From positions 5,642,001-5,706,000 of the forward strand of contig VNWV01000001.1 of NCBI GenBank assembly GCA_009801085.1: 64,000 nt of DNA, written 5' to 3'. Position numbers and translations under genes: made by a program. This document shows, piece by piece, positions 1-9,680 of this stretch. This DNA is from Lasiodiplodia sp. COLG20 (Eukaryota; Ascomycota; Dothideomycetes; Botryosphaeriales; Botryosphaeriaceae). How positions within the stretch are numbered: the stretch's first letter is position 1; each line of letters opens with the position of its first letter. The notes below the pieces were generated by a model. The model saw nothing but the letters and a program-made list of their open reading frames with translations. It made no database searches and was not told the DNA's origin.

Positions 1-1006
1 GAAGTGCTCTCCACTCCGCTGGTTTCAACGGTCAGGAGAGGTGCGCTCACCTGTGAGCTACTCCAATGCAAGGATGTGTGAGAAGAAAGCTCAACGAAAT
101 CGGCCAGGAGTCTTCGGATCCCCATCGCACGTGAAAGACCCGACGATAACTTCCAGCCCCGTGGCTCAGGAAGCACCCATCACTTACGCTCTTACGCCAA
201 GACCCTCTTACACTCCATCTACAACATGATACGATGCACGATAAAAAGAAGACGGGTGGAGGGAAAAAGAAAGGAAACAACAATCAGACCTTTATTTTAC
301 TGCTGGGGACCCAATCAAACCCACAGACAGCCTAGCAGCCCTCGTGGCTATCGTATTTCCTTTTGAATTTCCCTTTTGGATAATGCGGGTCCAAATGACT
401 GCTGAAAAGAAACGTTCTTTGTCGCCGCTGGCCGTGGCAGGGAAAGAGAGGGTGGGTTTGTAATTAAGGATATGTGAAAAATAAGGACATCCGATGGGTG
501 ACGACTGCATTATTGCGAGGCGACGCTGAAGGGGTGTTTAGTCGCAAGGCTGAGACTGGAAGATCAGCCTGGACTGTAAAGGAAAGAAGTGTTTGTGCCC
601 ACTGAGAAAGACTTGAGGTTTGGTTTTGAAGTGTAGTGACTGGGGATGGCGTCGAGGCGGTAGTGATGAGTGTGGAGAAGTAAATGCTAGGAATGTGCGA
701 CGAGCTGAATGCACTTTAATGAAACTTTAAAAATAGTATTATCATCACTATATGTAAGAGAGCACTTGACAGGACTCTTTAGTGGCGATAGGAGGGGGTG
801 GTATTGCAAACCTTCTACAAATTAGCTGAATCTTTGTTTCAACTATCCGCAATAGTTTGAAACAAATCAAACTTCTCGAAGAAGTCGCCGGGCGGACCAT
901 CAAACATGCGGCTTTTTTTTCTTCGTTAAACAGCTGATATTTCATTGTTTTCGTTAAATGGACTTTGTCTATGTCCGTGTTCCTGTTAAGGTCCGAAGTT
1001 GGCTTT
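1..1006. other. Region without a supportable gene
   Basis: Only short open frames occur on either strand. None shows a recognisable domain or a convincing splice structure. The right part (about 700-1000) is AT-richer and lies just beyond the stop of the minus-strand DUF1349 gene, so it may hold that gene's 3' untranslated region. The left end could belong to a gene outside the window. Confidence 0.5.
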
Positions 1007-1672
1007 TTACGACCATTCCACCTCAAACCGCTCAAACTCCACATCCAAAGCCTCATCCTCATCCTTTTTATTCTTCAACGGCCTCACCGCATACGCCGCC
1101 ACACTGACCTCCCATGCCTCTCCCGCTGTTTCCTCGTGCGAGAAAAACCAGTTGACTTCCCTGATCGGCACCCTCCTCCCCTTCTCCGTAACCCAATACA
1201 CCCACAACGCCTCCTTCACCCTCTCCACCTCCACCCTCGCCGTCGGCCTCCCCCTCCCCTTCCCTTCCTCTGCGCTACTACCACCACCCCACCCCAGCGG
1301 CACCATGCTCAAGTCGCTCCACCGATCGCACCCCACGACCGTCAGCCACGGCTCGCCCTCGTACATCTCGATGCCCGTCTTGAGCCAGCGCTTCGCGTCG
1401 CTCGGCTGATGCTGCTGCTCGCCCGCGCGCGTGATGGCGAGGAGGATGCCGCCTTGGTCGTATTGGACGAGGCTCTCTTCTTGCGACGGGGGAAGAGACA
1501 GCGTCAGGCCGGCGCGGGCGAAGGCTTGGAGCGGGCCGCGCGAGGCGTGCGCGAGCGGCGCGTTGAAGCGGCGGGTGGATGGTGGAGCGGCCCAGATATC
1601 GGTGTTGGGCGGGGCGGTGATGGTGAAAGTCTGGGGAGGAGGAGAAGAAGGGGCGGCGTTGGTGAGCGGCAT
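1007..1672 (-). CDS. DUF1349 (REE1-like, concanavalin-like fold) protein
   Basis: This is a single-exon frame of 221 aa, close to the usual size of the family (about 200-240 aa). The DUF1349 pattern runs along the whole length: an N-terminal strand (TFTITAPPNTD), the YDQGG motif near residue 90, then RWLKTGIE and a following E-x-P-x-L-T-V-V strand. An R-V-E-V-E-R strand and a C-terminal F-x-x-F-E-V-E-W end follow. Family members adopt a beta-jelly-roll, concanavalin-like fold. Yeast Ree1 was linked to enolase regulation and galactose metabolism, but most members have no known reaction. No signal peptide or membrane segment is visible, so a cytosolic protein is expected. A short Gly/Ser insertion (around GWGGGSSAEEGKGRG) interrupts the middle. 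The family call is firm; the biochemical role is unknown. Confidence 0.85.
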   Translation of the reverse strand: MPLTNAAPSSPPPQTFTITAPPNTDIWAAPPSTRRFNAPLAHASRGPLQAFARAGLTLSLPPSQEESLVQYDQGGILLAITRAGEQQHQPSDAKRWLKTGIEMYEGEPWLTVVGCDRWSDLSMVPLGWGGGSSAEEGKGRGRPTARVEVERVKEALWVYWVTEKGRRVPIREVNWFFSHEETAGEAWEVSVAAYAVRPLKNKKDEDEALDVEFERFEVEWS

Positions 1673-2465
1673 TATGAGGGGTATTTAAACTCGGTGGGCA
1701 AGATCAGGGATTTGGCTTGTCGGATCTTGCTTTTACTGGGTCGGCTAGCACGGAAAGGCAAGGCTGCGGGTGTGACGGAGAAGTCTGGACGAGGGTCGGA
1801 TGATGGTGTGGTGCAGGTTCGTCGATCTCTGATACGCGATTACCAGTGGTATGGTACAGAACAGGGTATTTCAAATTGTCTTGGATATCTTTACAGGAGA
1901 GTGAGGCAATGCACCTTTATACGCATCTTCGGGCCCCATTGTGGATTCTCTGCCTTGCGTATCTGCCCGGTAGTTTAGAACTAATAGGAGTGAGTGCACA
2001 CTGCTACCAAGCTAGGAAATCTTGGCGTAGGAATTGAGAGCTGCAGTTATGGGGCCTAGGGCATATTTACGAATAGCTTTGGCGTATGGCTATGTAAGAT
2101 CAACAATGTAAGACGGCGATTCCTGTTTTTATCAGCCGCAGCTTGAGCCTCCTAAGGAATCCCTGCGTAAATCCCTGGCTGGGAGCATTGCCTCTTCGAG
2201 GGCTAAAATTCGGAGCATGGCGGCAGGGCCTGCTGAATACGATGCGGGCGGCGGGTCTCCGGCAAGGCTTGCACTGCCTCGGTTGGCGCTTGTGCCTTTT
2301 CCGTACTAGCCAGCCCTGCTGGTTCTTATGCTGTTTTGGGTTTAGAGCAGTTCGAGGCCCCTCGTCTACAACGCTTGCTCCAACTAATAATGACGCTCCG
2401 CTGCTCCACGAAAATATACTTGCAACGTGTTTAGTCGAATTTCCGGCGAGTGAGTCACATCAACA
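1673..2465. other. Divergent intergenic region
   Basis: This spacer separates the minus-strand DUF1349 gene from the plus-strand dioxygenase, so it should carry both promoters. A TATA-like TTTAAATA (minus strand, near 1681-1690) lies only about 10-20 bp before the DUF1349 start codon, too close for a normal TATA box. I see no convincing gene here. Confidence 0.45.
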
Positions 2466-3497
2466 ATGCCTACTGCTACCAAAGAGTATGGACCGGAAGT
2501 CCAGAAAATTCCCGCAACGACTCCGCTGGAGGATATCCTGTACCTGTTGAAACGCGATGGGGGTGTATTCATCAAAGGCTTGATTCCAACAGAAGACGTC
2601 GACAAAGCATATGATGAGGTCCGCGAGACTCTCGACAATGACATCGAATGGGAGGGCAACTTCTTCCCGAGTAAGCTTGCCAGAATGCTGCAATAGAATT
2701 TTCCTCACATGTCACACAGAGGAGACGCAGCGGGCCTCGGCGCTCATCATGAGAAGCCCGACGTACGTGAAGACACAGTTGATGAACCCAGTGTATCAAC
2801 AGGTAATCGACCACTTCCTCACCACTCGAAGCTGGTTCTGGTGGGGCGACGAAAGGAAGGAGTCAGTGTCGAAACCACAGGTACACTCCTGCGTTGCGAT
2901 GCGCATCGGGCCAGGAGGGAAAGCGCAACCATTGCACAGAGACGATTACATCAGTCACAACATTCATGAAGAAATTGACCGGTGGGATGATGAGCGAGAC
3001 AAGAATCGCGAGTCGGCAATCGGCATGTTCGTTGCTGGATCCCGAGTCACAAAAGAAAACGGAGGGACGGCATTCATTCCACGCAGCCATTTATGGTAAG
3101 CGCTTGCATCATTGCGTCTTGAAGCTTCAGCTGATGCTTTTCCAGGGGTAATGATCGCAAAACACCCCCGCGGGTTGACCAGTGCATCTTCGCAGAGATG
3201 GAAAAAGGCGATGCTTTCATCATGCTTGCTTCAGCTTTCCATGGGGGCGGGAACAACACTACAAAAGACGAGAAACGGCTCGTCTTTTCAACATTTTCAG
3301 TGCGAGGCTACCTTCGTCAAGAAGAGAATCAGTTTCTAGCCATTCCCCAGGAATTTGCGAGGAAATATGATCGGTCGGTGCAGGATTTCATGGGCTACTC
3401 TATGAGTGAACCTGCCGGTGGATGGGTTGAGCAGATGGACCCCATATATGCGCTTAGACCAGAGCTGAAGGAAGGCGTACGGCCAACAGACTATTGA
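2466..3497 (+). CDS. Phytanoyl-CoA dioxygenase (PhyH) family protein
   Basis: Three exons (2466-2670, 2720-3095, 3146-3497) joined by GTAAGC..CAG introns of 49 and 50 nt encode 310 aa. The family consists of non-haem Fe(II)/2-oxoglutarate oxygenases. The iron-binding facial triad is visible: H141-x-D143 in PLHRDDY and H226 in AFHGGGNN. R238 in KRLVF is placed to bind 2-oxoglutarate. Length and the position of the two halves of the triad fit fungal PhyH enzymes that hydroxylate or desaturate secondary metabolites, but the substrate cannot be read from the sequence. No targeting signal is visible, so it is probably cytosolic and not the peroxisomal lipid enzyme. The regulator gene starts 364 bp downstream on the same strand, suggesting local control. 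Splice sites restore one continuous frame with all motifs intact, so the model is strong. Confidence 0.88.
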
Positions 3498-3861
3498 GTA
3501 GCTCACACTTCTTTCATTGTAACCAAAAGAGCTCAATCCGGAAAATTGGATTATCAATATCGTAAAATACCGAGCATTGTTCCTTGTCTCATGACATGTG
3601 CACGCGCCTGGTGGAAGCCGACATTGCGCCTCGATTTCGCCGAGGACACGCTGCAGTTTCGCCGATCGTTGGCGTAATCCATCCGCAGCTTGTTCCAAAA
3701 TAGCCCCCGCACTCTTGCCGCGCTAAAACTCACGTCCTACTTCACCTTCGCCGCTCATCTTCAGGCGCTGCGGTTGAGTCAAGCCCCGCATTACCCATAT
3801 CGACACAAAGCGGGAACCTGTACGCCTCGTCTATCTTTTATACCGCCTTTCCGTCAACAAC
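3498..3861. other. Intergenic region, dioxygenase 3' / regulator 5'
   Basis: These 364 bp hold the dioxygenase 3' end and the promoter of the Zn2Cys6 gene. The downstream half is pyrimidine-rich. I see no gene in it. Confidence 0.4.
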
Positions 3862-5590
3862 ATGTCCAAAAGACTGACCGCCACTCGTCTCGGTCAGTAA
3901 AATCCGTAAGCACAAAGTGGCTAGTTTCTGAAGCTCGTTAGATCCCGCTTGTGGAACATGTCGAAAGAAATGCCGAAAATGTGATCGAACAAGACCAGTG
4001 TGCAAACGATGCACTCTCAAGGGTCTGCATTGCGAAGGCTATCCACCCCGATTTCAGTTTCTGGAGTACGGATCAGGAGCTTCGCCAAGGACGGTTAGTG
4101 CGCTTGACGGCCAAACTGAGCTGTCGTTCCAGCAGGTCTCAAGCCAAAACAGGAAAGAGAACGCACCGGACTCCAACATACAAGACCGGTTGAGCTCCGT
4201 AACACTGGGCGATCTGCCGGACCGTCAGCGGGAGCAGCCGTCGCAAGGCCAGCTCATTACGCCGGAACAATCCCTGTCGCCAGAGAGTGAGACGGCCTTC
4301 GAGCGCTCGAGCCTCGTCGACGAGGTGTTGGGAACCAGCCATGCTCAACGGCTGCTTGTTCACTGTATTTCATAGCCATCCCAGCGCGCCAGGCCCGGCT
4401 AACATGGTGCAGTTGACACTGTCTTGTGCGATACGCTAGCTATCGCAACGCCGGGGACTGTCAATCCATTTCGCGTACATGTGCTGCCTCTTTCTTATCA
4501 GCACACAGGTGTCCTGCACGCCCTTCTTGGCTTGGCTGCCTATCACCTCAACTCGTCTGGTGTAGACAAAAGTAAAGCAACCAACACGGCCGCGCTTCAA
4601 CACAAGCTCTCGGCCATCCAATCACTCAGCGGACTGCTGCTTAAAGAAGAGATATCAGGGTTGTCAGAAAGAGAAGAGGAGATCGCGCTGGTCATGGTCC
4701 TGCTGCTGGTCCTTCAGGACGTTTGCGAATCGGGGATATCCACGCATGGAGCTCACCTTACTGGCGTTACCTTTCTCTGCAGGAGGATCGCTCAACAGCC
4801 CGCTGAATCCCGATCTCCATTCAAGATGTTCTCCATCTCCTGCCTTGCCTGGTTGGATGCACTGCGAGGTTTCAGCGGGGCGGAGAAGCTCGCGTATTCG
4901 GATGAAGTCCGCCACTGCGTTCTTGACGCCGGCGACTGGAGCCTGGAGACTTTGGTGGGCTGTCCAAGTGACATCTTCTTCGAAATCGGCAAAGTACTCA
5001 ATGCTGGCAAAGAGCATTACAACGGGACCCGCACGACAGAAGACCTTCGGCCAATCCTGGACGCTTCTGAAGCTTATTTGAGAAGCTGGAGTCCGGACCA
5101 AGTGATATTTCCCACAGCAGACCCGGAGTGGAAGTTGCTTGCGGATGCTTATCGACATGCCAGCATCCTCAGGATCCTCCGCTTTCCCGAGCCACTAGAA
5201 TCATACCCACCAGAAGAACCGATCATCAAGGAGTCGGTCGCGGCGATATTAGACGTGGCTGCAAAGATAGCCATGGACTCGCCGTTTTACAAACGTCTCC
5301 TCTTCCCGCTATTCCTTGCGGGCGCCGAGACCAGTTCACCACATCAATATCACTACGTACAGCTTTGCATCAACGAGATCAAAAGATCAACAGGCTTCCA
5401 GCACCAAGCTATGACAGACCTTTTGAAGAAGGTATGGGAAGTCAGGCTTGAGAAGCCAGCCGGATGGAGGAATGTCTCGTGGACACACTGGGTAAGATTA
5501 CCTCTTTTCTCAAACACAGCGTGTACTAACTCTTCACTAAAGACGTGTTCTGCTTCGCTGAAAGTTCAGCATGCGTTCCTGTTCTTCTGA
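3862..5590 (+). CDS. Zn2Cys6 fungal transcription factor
   Basis: Four exons (3862-3892, 3942-4364, 4413-5491, 5543-5590) give about 526 aa. The N terminus holds a full binuclear zinc cluster with C14, C17, C24, C31, C34 and C41, spaced C-x2-C-x6-C-x6-C-x2-C-x6-C and rich in Arg/Lys, as in Gal4-type DNA-binding domains. After a polar linker (about residues 50-150), the fungal-specific regulatory domain begins near LLVHFDTVLCDTL and continues with FRVHVLPLSYQHTGVLHALLGLAAYHL, a hallmark of the Fungal_trans_2 group. The first intron uses a weaker GTCAGT donor, and the 31-nt first exon is needed to supply the ATG. The last exon is uncertain: joining at 5543 gives a short tail, and reading through the 51-nt intron ends at the same stop. 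Likely nuclear. It may control the adjacent dioxygenase and acetyltransferase genes; that is inferred from position only. Confidence 0.85.
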
Positions 5591-5933
5591 ACAGCAGAGA
5601 TGGAGAGTCTCACTCGGTGGCACATGATATACTGTGTGCAACTCGAATGTGGCAGCTGAAAGGCCACGCAACAAGATCATTGGTCGTATGTCGGGACCGG
5701 GTCAGCGCTAAGGCAGGTGGGGTGCGCCCTTCGCTGCGGCCCCACGCGAGGAGCCGCGATTGGAAGTATTTCCTCTTTCGGTTTAGCCCGGATTCGAGAA
5801 TTCCCCGAGACACCAGGCTCGGACATACGACGTTATCCTAATGGCGGAGGAGCTACGTATTCATATAAAAGTCCAAAAAGGTTCTCAAATACCTACCAGA
5901 ACTACATCATTGATACTGTGTGCAATCGACATC
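5591..5933. other. Intergenic region
   Basis: The open frame of the acetyltransferase extends upstream to an in-frame ATG at 5841, but the added 31 residues do not look like the family N terminus. I therefore treat 5591-5933 as regulator 3' end plus acetyltransferase promoter and leader. Confidence 0.4.
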
Positions 5934-6695
5934 ATGGCGGCCACGGAGAAGGACCAGGAGCAATTGGCACTCGCCCGCAAGCTAAACCACATCCCCTGGT
6001 CTGAGCAGTATGAACGCATGATATCCGGAATGCTGTAAGTAGCCATTTCAGCCTACCAGCTCGCAGCTCGACGAGACCAAAGAGTTCGTCCGCGTGCTGA
6101 GATACTATCCCTTTGCCTCGCCGCTTTTCGTAGTTACGATTCCTTCGTCCCGGAACTCTCGTCGGCCCGCTTCAAAGCCCGCGCCTGGTGCCACAACTAC
6201 AACAACCACTTCCCCATCGAGACGTCGCCGGACTTCGAGTCGCTGCAGAAGCACCGGCTGGGCCTGCTGCGCAACATCATCGGGCACGTCGAGGGCGACG
6301 AGGCCTTCATCGAGCCGCCCTTCTTCATCGACTACGGCTGCAACATCAGCCTCGGCGACCGCTTCTACGCAAACTTCAACCTCACCATCCTCGACTGCGG
6401 GCTCGTCACCATCGGCGACCGCGTCATGTTCGGCCCCAACGTGTCCATTTTCGCCGCCACGCACGAGACCGAGGTGCAGAGCCGCAGGGACAACATCGAG
6501 TACGCCAAGCCGGTTGTGATTGGGGACGACTGCTGGATTGGAGGGAGTGTCATCATCCTGCCGGGCGTGACGATTGGGGAGGGCTGCACCATCGCTGCGG
6601 GAGCGACGGTGACGAAGGACATCCCGGCCTGGAGTGTCGCGATGGGGAGTCCTGCAAGGGTTGTGAAGAAGGTGACGCCCGTGCCGAAGCCATGA
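5934..6695 (+). CDS. Maltose/galactoside O-acetyltransferase-like hexapeptide enzyme
   Basis: Two exons (5934-6034 and 6134-6695), split by a 99-nt GTAAGT..TAG intron, encode 220 aa, about the normal length of the Maa/LacA/NodL family. The N-terminal helical 'Mac' region (ERMISGMLYDSFVPEL, residues 27-42) is reconstituted exactly across the splice. It is followed by the left-handed beta-helix with hexapeptide repeats (DYGCNISLGDRFYANFNLTI and later VVIGDDCWIG, VIILPGVTIGEGCTIAAGATV). The catalytic histidine is expected at H134 in AATHETE. Such enzymes form trimers and move acetyl from acetyl-CoA to a sugar hydroxyl. The true acceptor is unknown. An alternative start at 5841 is possible. No secretion signal is visible. 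It ends the plus-strand run that begins with the dioxygenase. Confidence 0.9.
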
Positions 6696-6874
6696 AGAGT
6701 TCACGAACCATAGATGAAATGCAGACACGATAGAGTTACGACACATAGACATCGGTCTAATAGAAGTACACAACGACACGCTACACATCCCCACTTGCGT
6801 GACAGCGCAGACCCTTGGCCTCCAAAATACACGAAAAGATAACACAAAACCCCCAGTGCCTCTAAAACCCCATA

Positions 6875-8224
6875 TCATAGGCCTTCCTCCTCCCCCTCCT
6901 CCACCACCCTCCGCCTCCGACACCTCTCACAACTCTCAACCCACCTCATCCCCGCCCTCTTCTTCCCCTCCTTCTCACTCTCCTCCCTTTCATCCCACGC
7001 CCTCTCCTCCTCACTATCATACTGGTCCTCACAACACCCCGGATCAAACCCTTGCACCTCCCCGCACTCCCACCCCCGCCTCCACGCATTCCACAGCAGC
7101 TTCCCCGGCTTCTCTTTCCCGTCCGTCCACCACTGCGTCTTCTTCCCCGGCCCTGCCCCTGCCCCTGCCCCGTGGCCCATCGCCACCACCCGGCACCCGC
7201 AACGCCAGATGCCTGCGTCGTCGTCGTAGACCGTTCCGAGCGCGGCGGTGATGGGCATGCTGAACAAGTCCGGCTCGCGTGCGGCGGAGGGGCAGGGGCC
7301 GAAGGCGTTGGCGGCGCGGATGGCCGTGTCCAGTGCTCCTGTCTGGTCGTAGGACCAGGTGGCGCGGAGGGCGGGGGCGGAGAGCGGGGCGTAGGGGCTG
7401 AGGTGGGAGGAGGAGGAGGAGGAGGAGGAGGAGGAGGAGGATGGGTTGCTGCTGGTGGTGGTGCTGCTGCATGGCGGCGGCGGCTTTCTGCTGGCTTTTC
7501 TGGCGCTCAGCTGGGTTGAGTTCGATGGGGGATGGGGGTCTTCGTCGTCGTCGATGACGAGCGTGCAGCACTCGCGGCAGTTGGGGATGTGCGCGGTGCA
7601 GGGACCCGGGTAGGGGTAGAGGTGGGGCAGGTAGTAGGAGAAGAGGGACGGGATGGCGGGGATGGAGGCACTGCTTGGGGCAGTGGTGCCGTGGAGGGAG
7701 GTGTGCGCAACGAGGAGGACCAGCTCGGGCGGGAGGCGGGGCAGGGTTTTGGAGAGCCAGGTGTAGAAGGTTTGGAGGGAGGTGGTTTCGTAGACGAGCT
7801 GATTGGTGCGCGGGAAGAGCGATGGGTTGCCGATGATGGAGGAGGAGGAGGAGGCGGTGGTGTCTGTGGGTTCGGCTGGGGCTTTTGTGTGCTGAGCGTC
7901 TGCGTCCGGATGGTTGCCATTGATGCCCTTGGTTGCGGAATCACTTTGTTTCTGTTGTGCCGGGAAGAAGGTCCGCAGATCGATGTTGCCGTCGTGTGCG
8001 AGCCAGACCTCGAGCGCTTGGGAGACGAGTCTGTTGTCCAAGTCCTGAATCCGGTCTGCATGCTTTTCGATATCCGTTTCGTCATCGTCACTCCCTACTG
8101 GAGTTGTCGCCGCCATTTCTCGTGAGGTTTCCATGATTAGGTGCATCAGCCCCTGGACCAGCTCTTTTGCCGTGGACGCGGACGACGATGAGGTTTCTGC
8201 ATCTGTTGCTTTGTGGGACAACAT
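6875..8224 (-). CDS. Hypothetical Ser-rich protein with poly-Ser tract
   Basis: This is an intronless 449-aa frame that I do not recognise. The N-terminal third is helical and acidic (LVQGLMHLIMETSREM, DDDETDIEKHADRIQDLDNRLVSQALEVWL). A second folded-looking part (about residues 140-230) contains LQTFYTWLSKTLPRLPPELVLLVAHTSLHG and ends in a Cys cluster (IPNCRECC). A run of about 12 serines sits near residues 262-273, then a Trp/Cys/Gly-rich C-terminal third (IWRCGCRVV; QWWTDGKEKPGKLLWNAWRRGWECGEVQGFDPGCCED) and a highly charged tail with CERC. The patterned W, C and G residues and the clean 450-codon frame argue for a real gene, though overlapping open frames exist because the region is GC-rich. 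It has no signal peptide and is probably intracellular. Confidence 0.6.
   Translation of the reverse strand: MLSHKATDAETSSSSASTAKELVQGLMHLIMETSREMAATTPVGSDDDETDIEKHADRIQDLDNRLVSQALEVWLAHDGNIDLRTFFPAQQKQSDSATKGINGNHPDADAQHTKAPAEPTDTTASSSSSIIGNPSLFPRTNQLVYETTSLQTFYTWLSKTLPRLPPELVLLVAHTSLHGTTAPSSASIPAIPSLFSYYLPHLYPYPGPCTAHIPNCRECCTLVIDDDEDPHPPSNSTQLSARKASRKPPPPCSSTTTSSNPSSSSSSSSSSSSHLSPYAPLSAPALRATWSYDQTGALDTAIRAANAFGPCPSAAREPDLFSMPITAALGTVYDDDAGIWRCGCRVVAMGHGAGAGAGPGKKTQWWTDGKEKPGKLLWNAWRRGWECGEVQGFDPGCCEDQYDSEEERAWDEREESEKEGKKRAGMRWVESCERCRRRRVVEEGEEEGL
7407..7441. repeat. (GGA)n trinucleotide tract
   Basis: About eleven uninterrupted GGA units on the plus strand encode the poly-Ser run of the minus-strand orphan protein. 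Replication slippage here would lengthen or shorten the Ser tract without breaking the frame. Confidence 0.85.
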
Positions 8225-9081
8225 GTTGCACTGGTGGATTGATTGTTGCGATGGTGAGTTTAGTTTGACGAGCGAGCTTGAAGGGGTGTAGTTTGAAAGT
8301 GGGGTTGGAGAAGTTAAAACTCGCCGGGCTGGAGATGCGCGCCTTAGTATAGGGACAGCGGCTCATTTGCTTTGTACCGTCTGTGTTTCTGTAGGACAGA
8401 TGCAAGACTTTGAAATAATTTTGACCATTTCTACGCCTTCGTAGGGCACGAGCAGCGCTGCTGCCTAGGCTAACCCCAAGGCGTCCATGTGGGGGCCAAA
8501 TATGGGACGAGTAGAGCCGTTATGTGAGACTGCAACTTGCATTACGACAGGCCATTTAAAAATATTCCATGAAACTGTGGTCAACTGAGGTAGGTCGTCG
8601 TTGGACAAAATTTATTTCGCTATTATCTATGCAATTTCGATTCTTGAAAAACAAAACACCAATTTTCTGTCGTGCGCGTTTCTGATTAATTATCACAAAA
8701 GGCATAATGAAGGAAACCAAGCACTAATAAGTGATTTTCTAAAAACATGATACTTTTTGTGGTCATTCCTGTGAGATATTACACCAAGGAGATACATCAA
8801 GCGTAAATGGCGTTCTGCCGCTATTATTAAGAAGGGCGAACATGAGTGGACAACATGATGTGTATTAGGCGAACGCAAAAGTCAGAAAAAAAGCAAGACA
8901 TAGGAAAATAGTACAGAACCAATGAGAGGCCACATCAAAGTGGTCCTCTTCATGAAGTTGAATGAAGGTAGTTGGAAAACCGGCAGCAGAAAAGGGGAAA
9001 CGCCGTTGTGTGCGTGTTTACAGCTAGCTCTCCGGCTAGCCAGCTCTCTCTCTCTCTCGCGCTCTATCGCTCTGTCATATC
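8225..9081. other. Intergenic region with AT-rich block
   Basis: It lies between the start of the Ser-rich orphan gene and the stop of the giant adhesin gene, both on the minus strand. It should therefore hold the giant gene's 3' untranslated region and the orphan's promoter. Roughly 8550-8760 is clearly AT-rich with no long frame. A short (CT)n run lies at about 9044-9058, just after the adhesin stop. No gene is supported. Confidence 0.5.
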
Positions 9082-9680
9082 TCATGACGATACGTTCAAC
9101 CAGGTGTCTAGACCGCACGAAGGCGGTCTGAACATGCCCCATGTGTCGTAGTATGTCACGCCGTTGGGCTCTTTCGTGTTGAGCTGGAAGCTCATGGCTC
9201 CGGGCCCGTTGCCGAAGACCATGCGGAACGGCACCATGGTGCCCGCCGTCATTTCGACCGAGATGCTGTTCGACCCTCTTGACAGGCTAGACGCGAGATC
9301 GGCGTTGAGCTCGGTCCAGGTAGAGATGGCCTTTTGCCCAACCCAGATGTACCCAATGTCGTCGGGGACGGGCAGCGTGAACGTGTAGGTGCCGGTTATG
9401 TTGGGCATGAAGTAGCCGCGGAAGATCATGGCCGAGTAGGCGACGCTGCGGTTGGGGACGCCGTACACAGTGGCCGATGTCGCCGAGGCGGCTGGTATAC
9501 CTAAATTGATTTCGTTCGTTATGCCCTGGTAGTTGATGATGTTGTACGGCGACACTTGCGGGTTGTTGTAGACGCCAGGGTCGAAGGCTACGTAGTTCGG
9601 GTCGTTCGCGGTCGAGCCGCCTGCAATGTTGTTTGGACGGTTGAGGTACTGCAATCCTAAGGCAGAGCAGGATGGTAGGA
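9082..9680 (-). other. C-terminal GLEYA/PA14-like head domain
   Basis: These are the last ~195 residues of the giant protein. The domain opens with a Cys followed by GLQYL, a variant of the GLEYA signature. It then shows FRGYFMPNITGTYTFTLPVPDD, IGYIWVG and a closing MSFQLNTKEPNG strand, the order seen in fungal GLEYA and PA14 lectin domains. The adjacent Asp pair in PDDIGY matches the calcium-binding DcisD position of Flo/Epa lectins. The sequence ends about 30 residues later (GLDTWLNVSS) without a hydrophobic tail. The ligand cannot be predicted. Confidence 0.85.

Noticed and set aside
965..1978. Plus-strand 337-codon frame
   Set aside because: It is antisense to the well-supported DUF1349 gene, and its His/Arg/Pro-rich product has no recognisable features.
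6105..6923. Minus-strand 272-codon frame
   Set aside because: It is antisense to the acetyltransferase exon 2, whose hexapeptide repeats are unambiguous.
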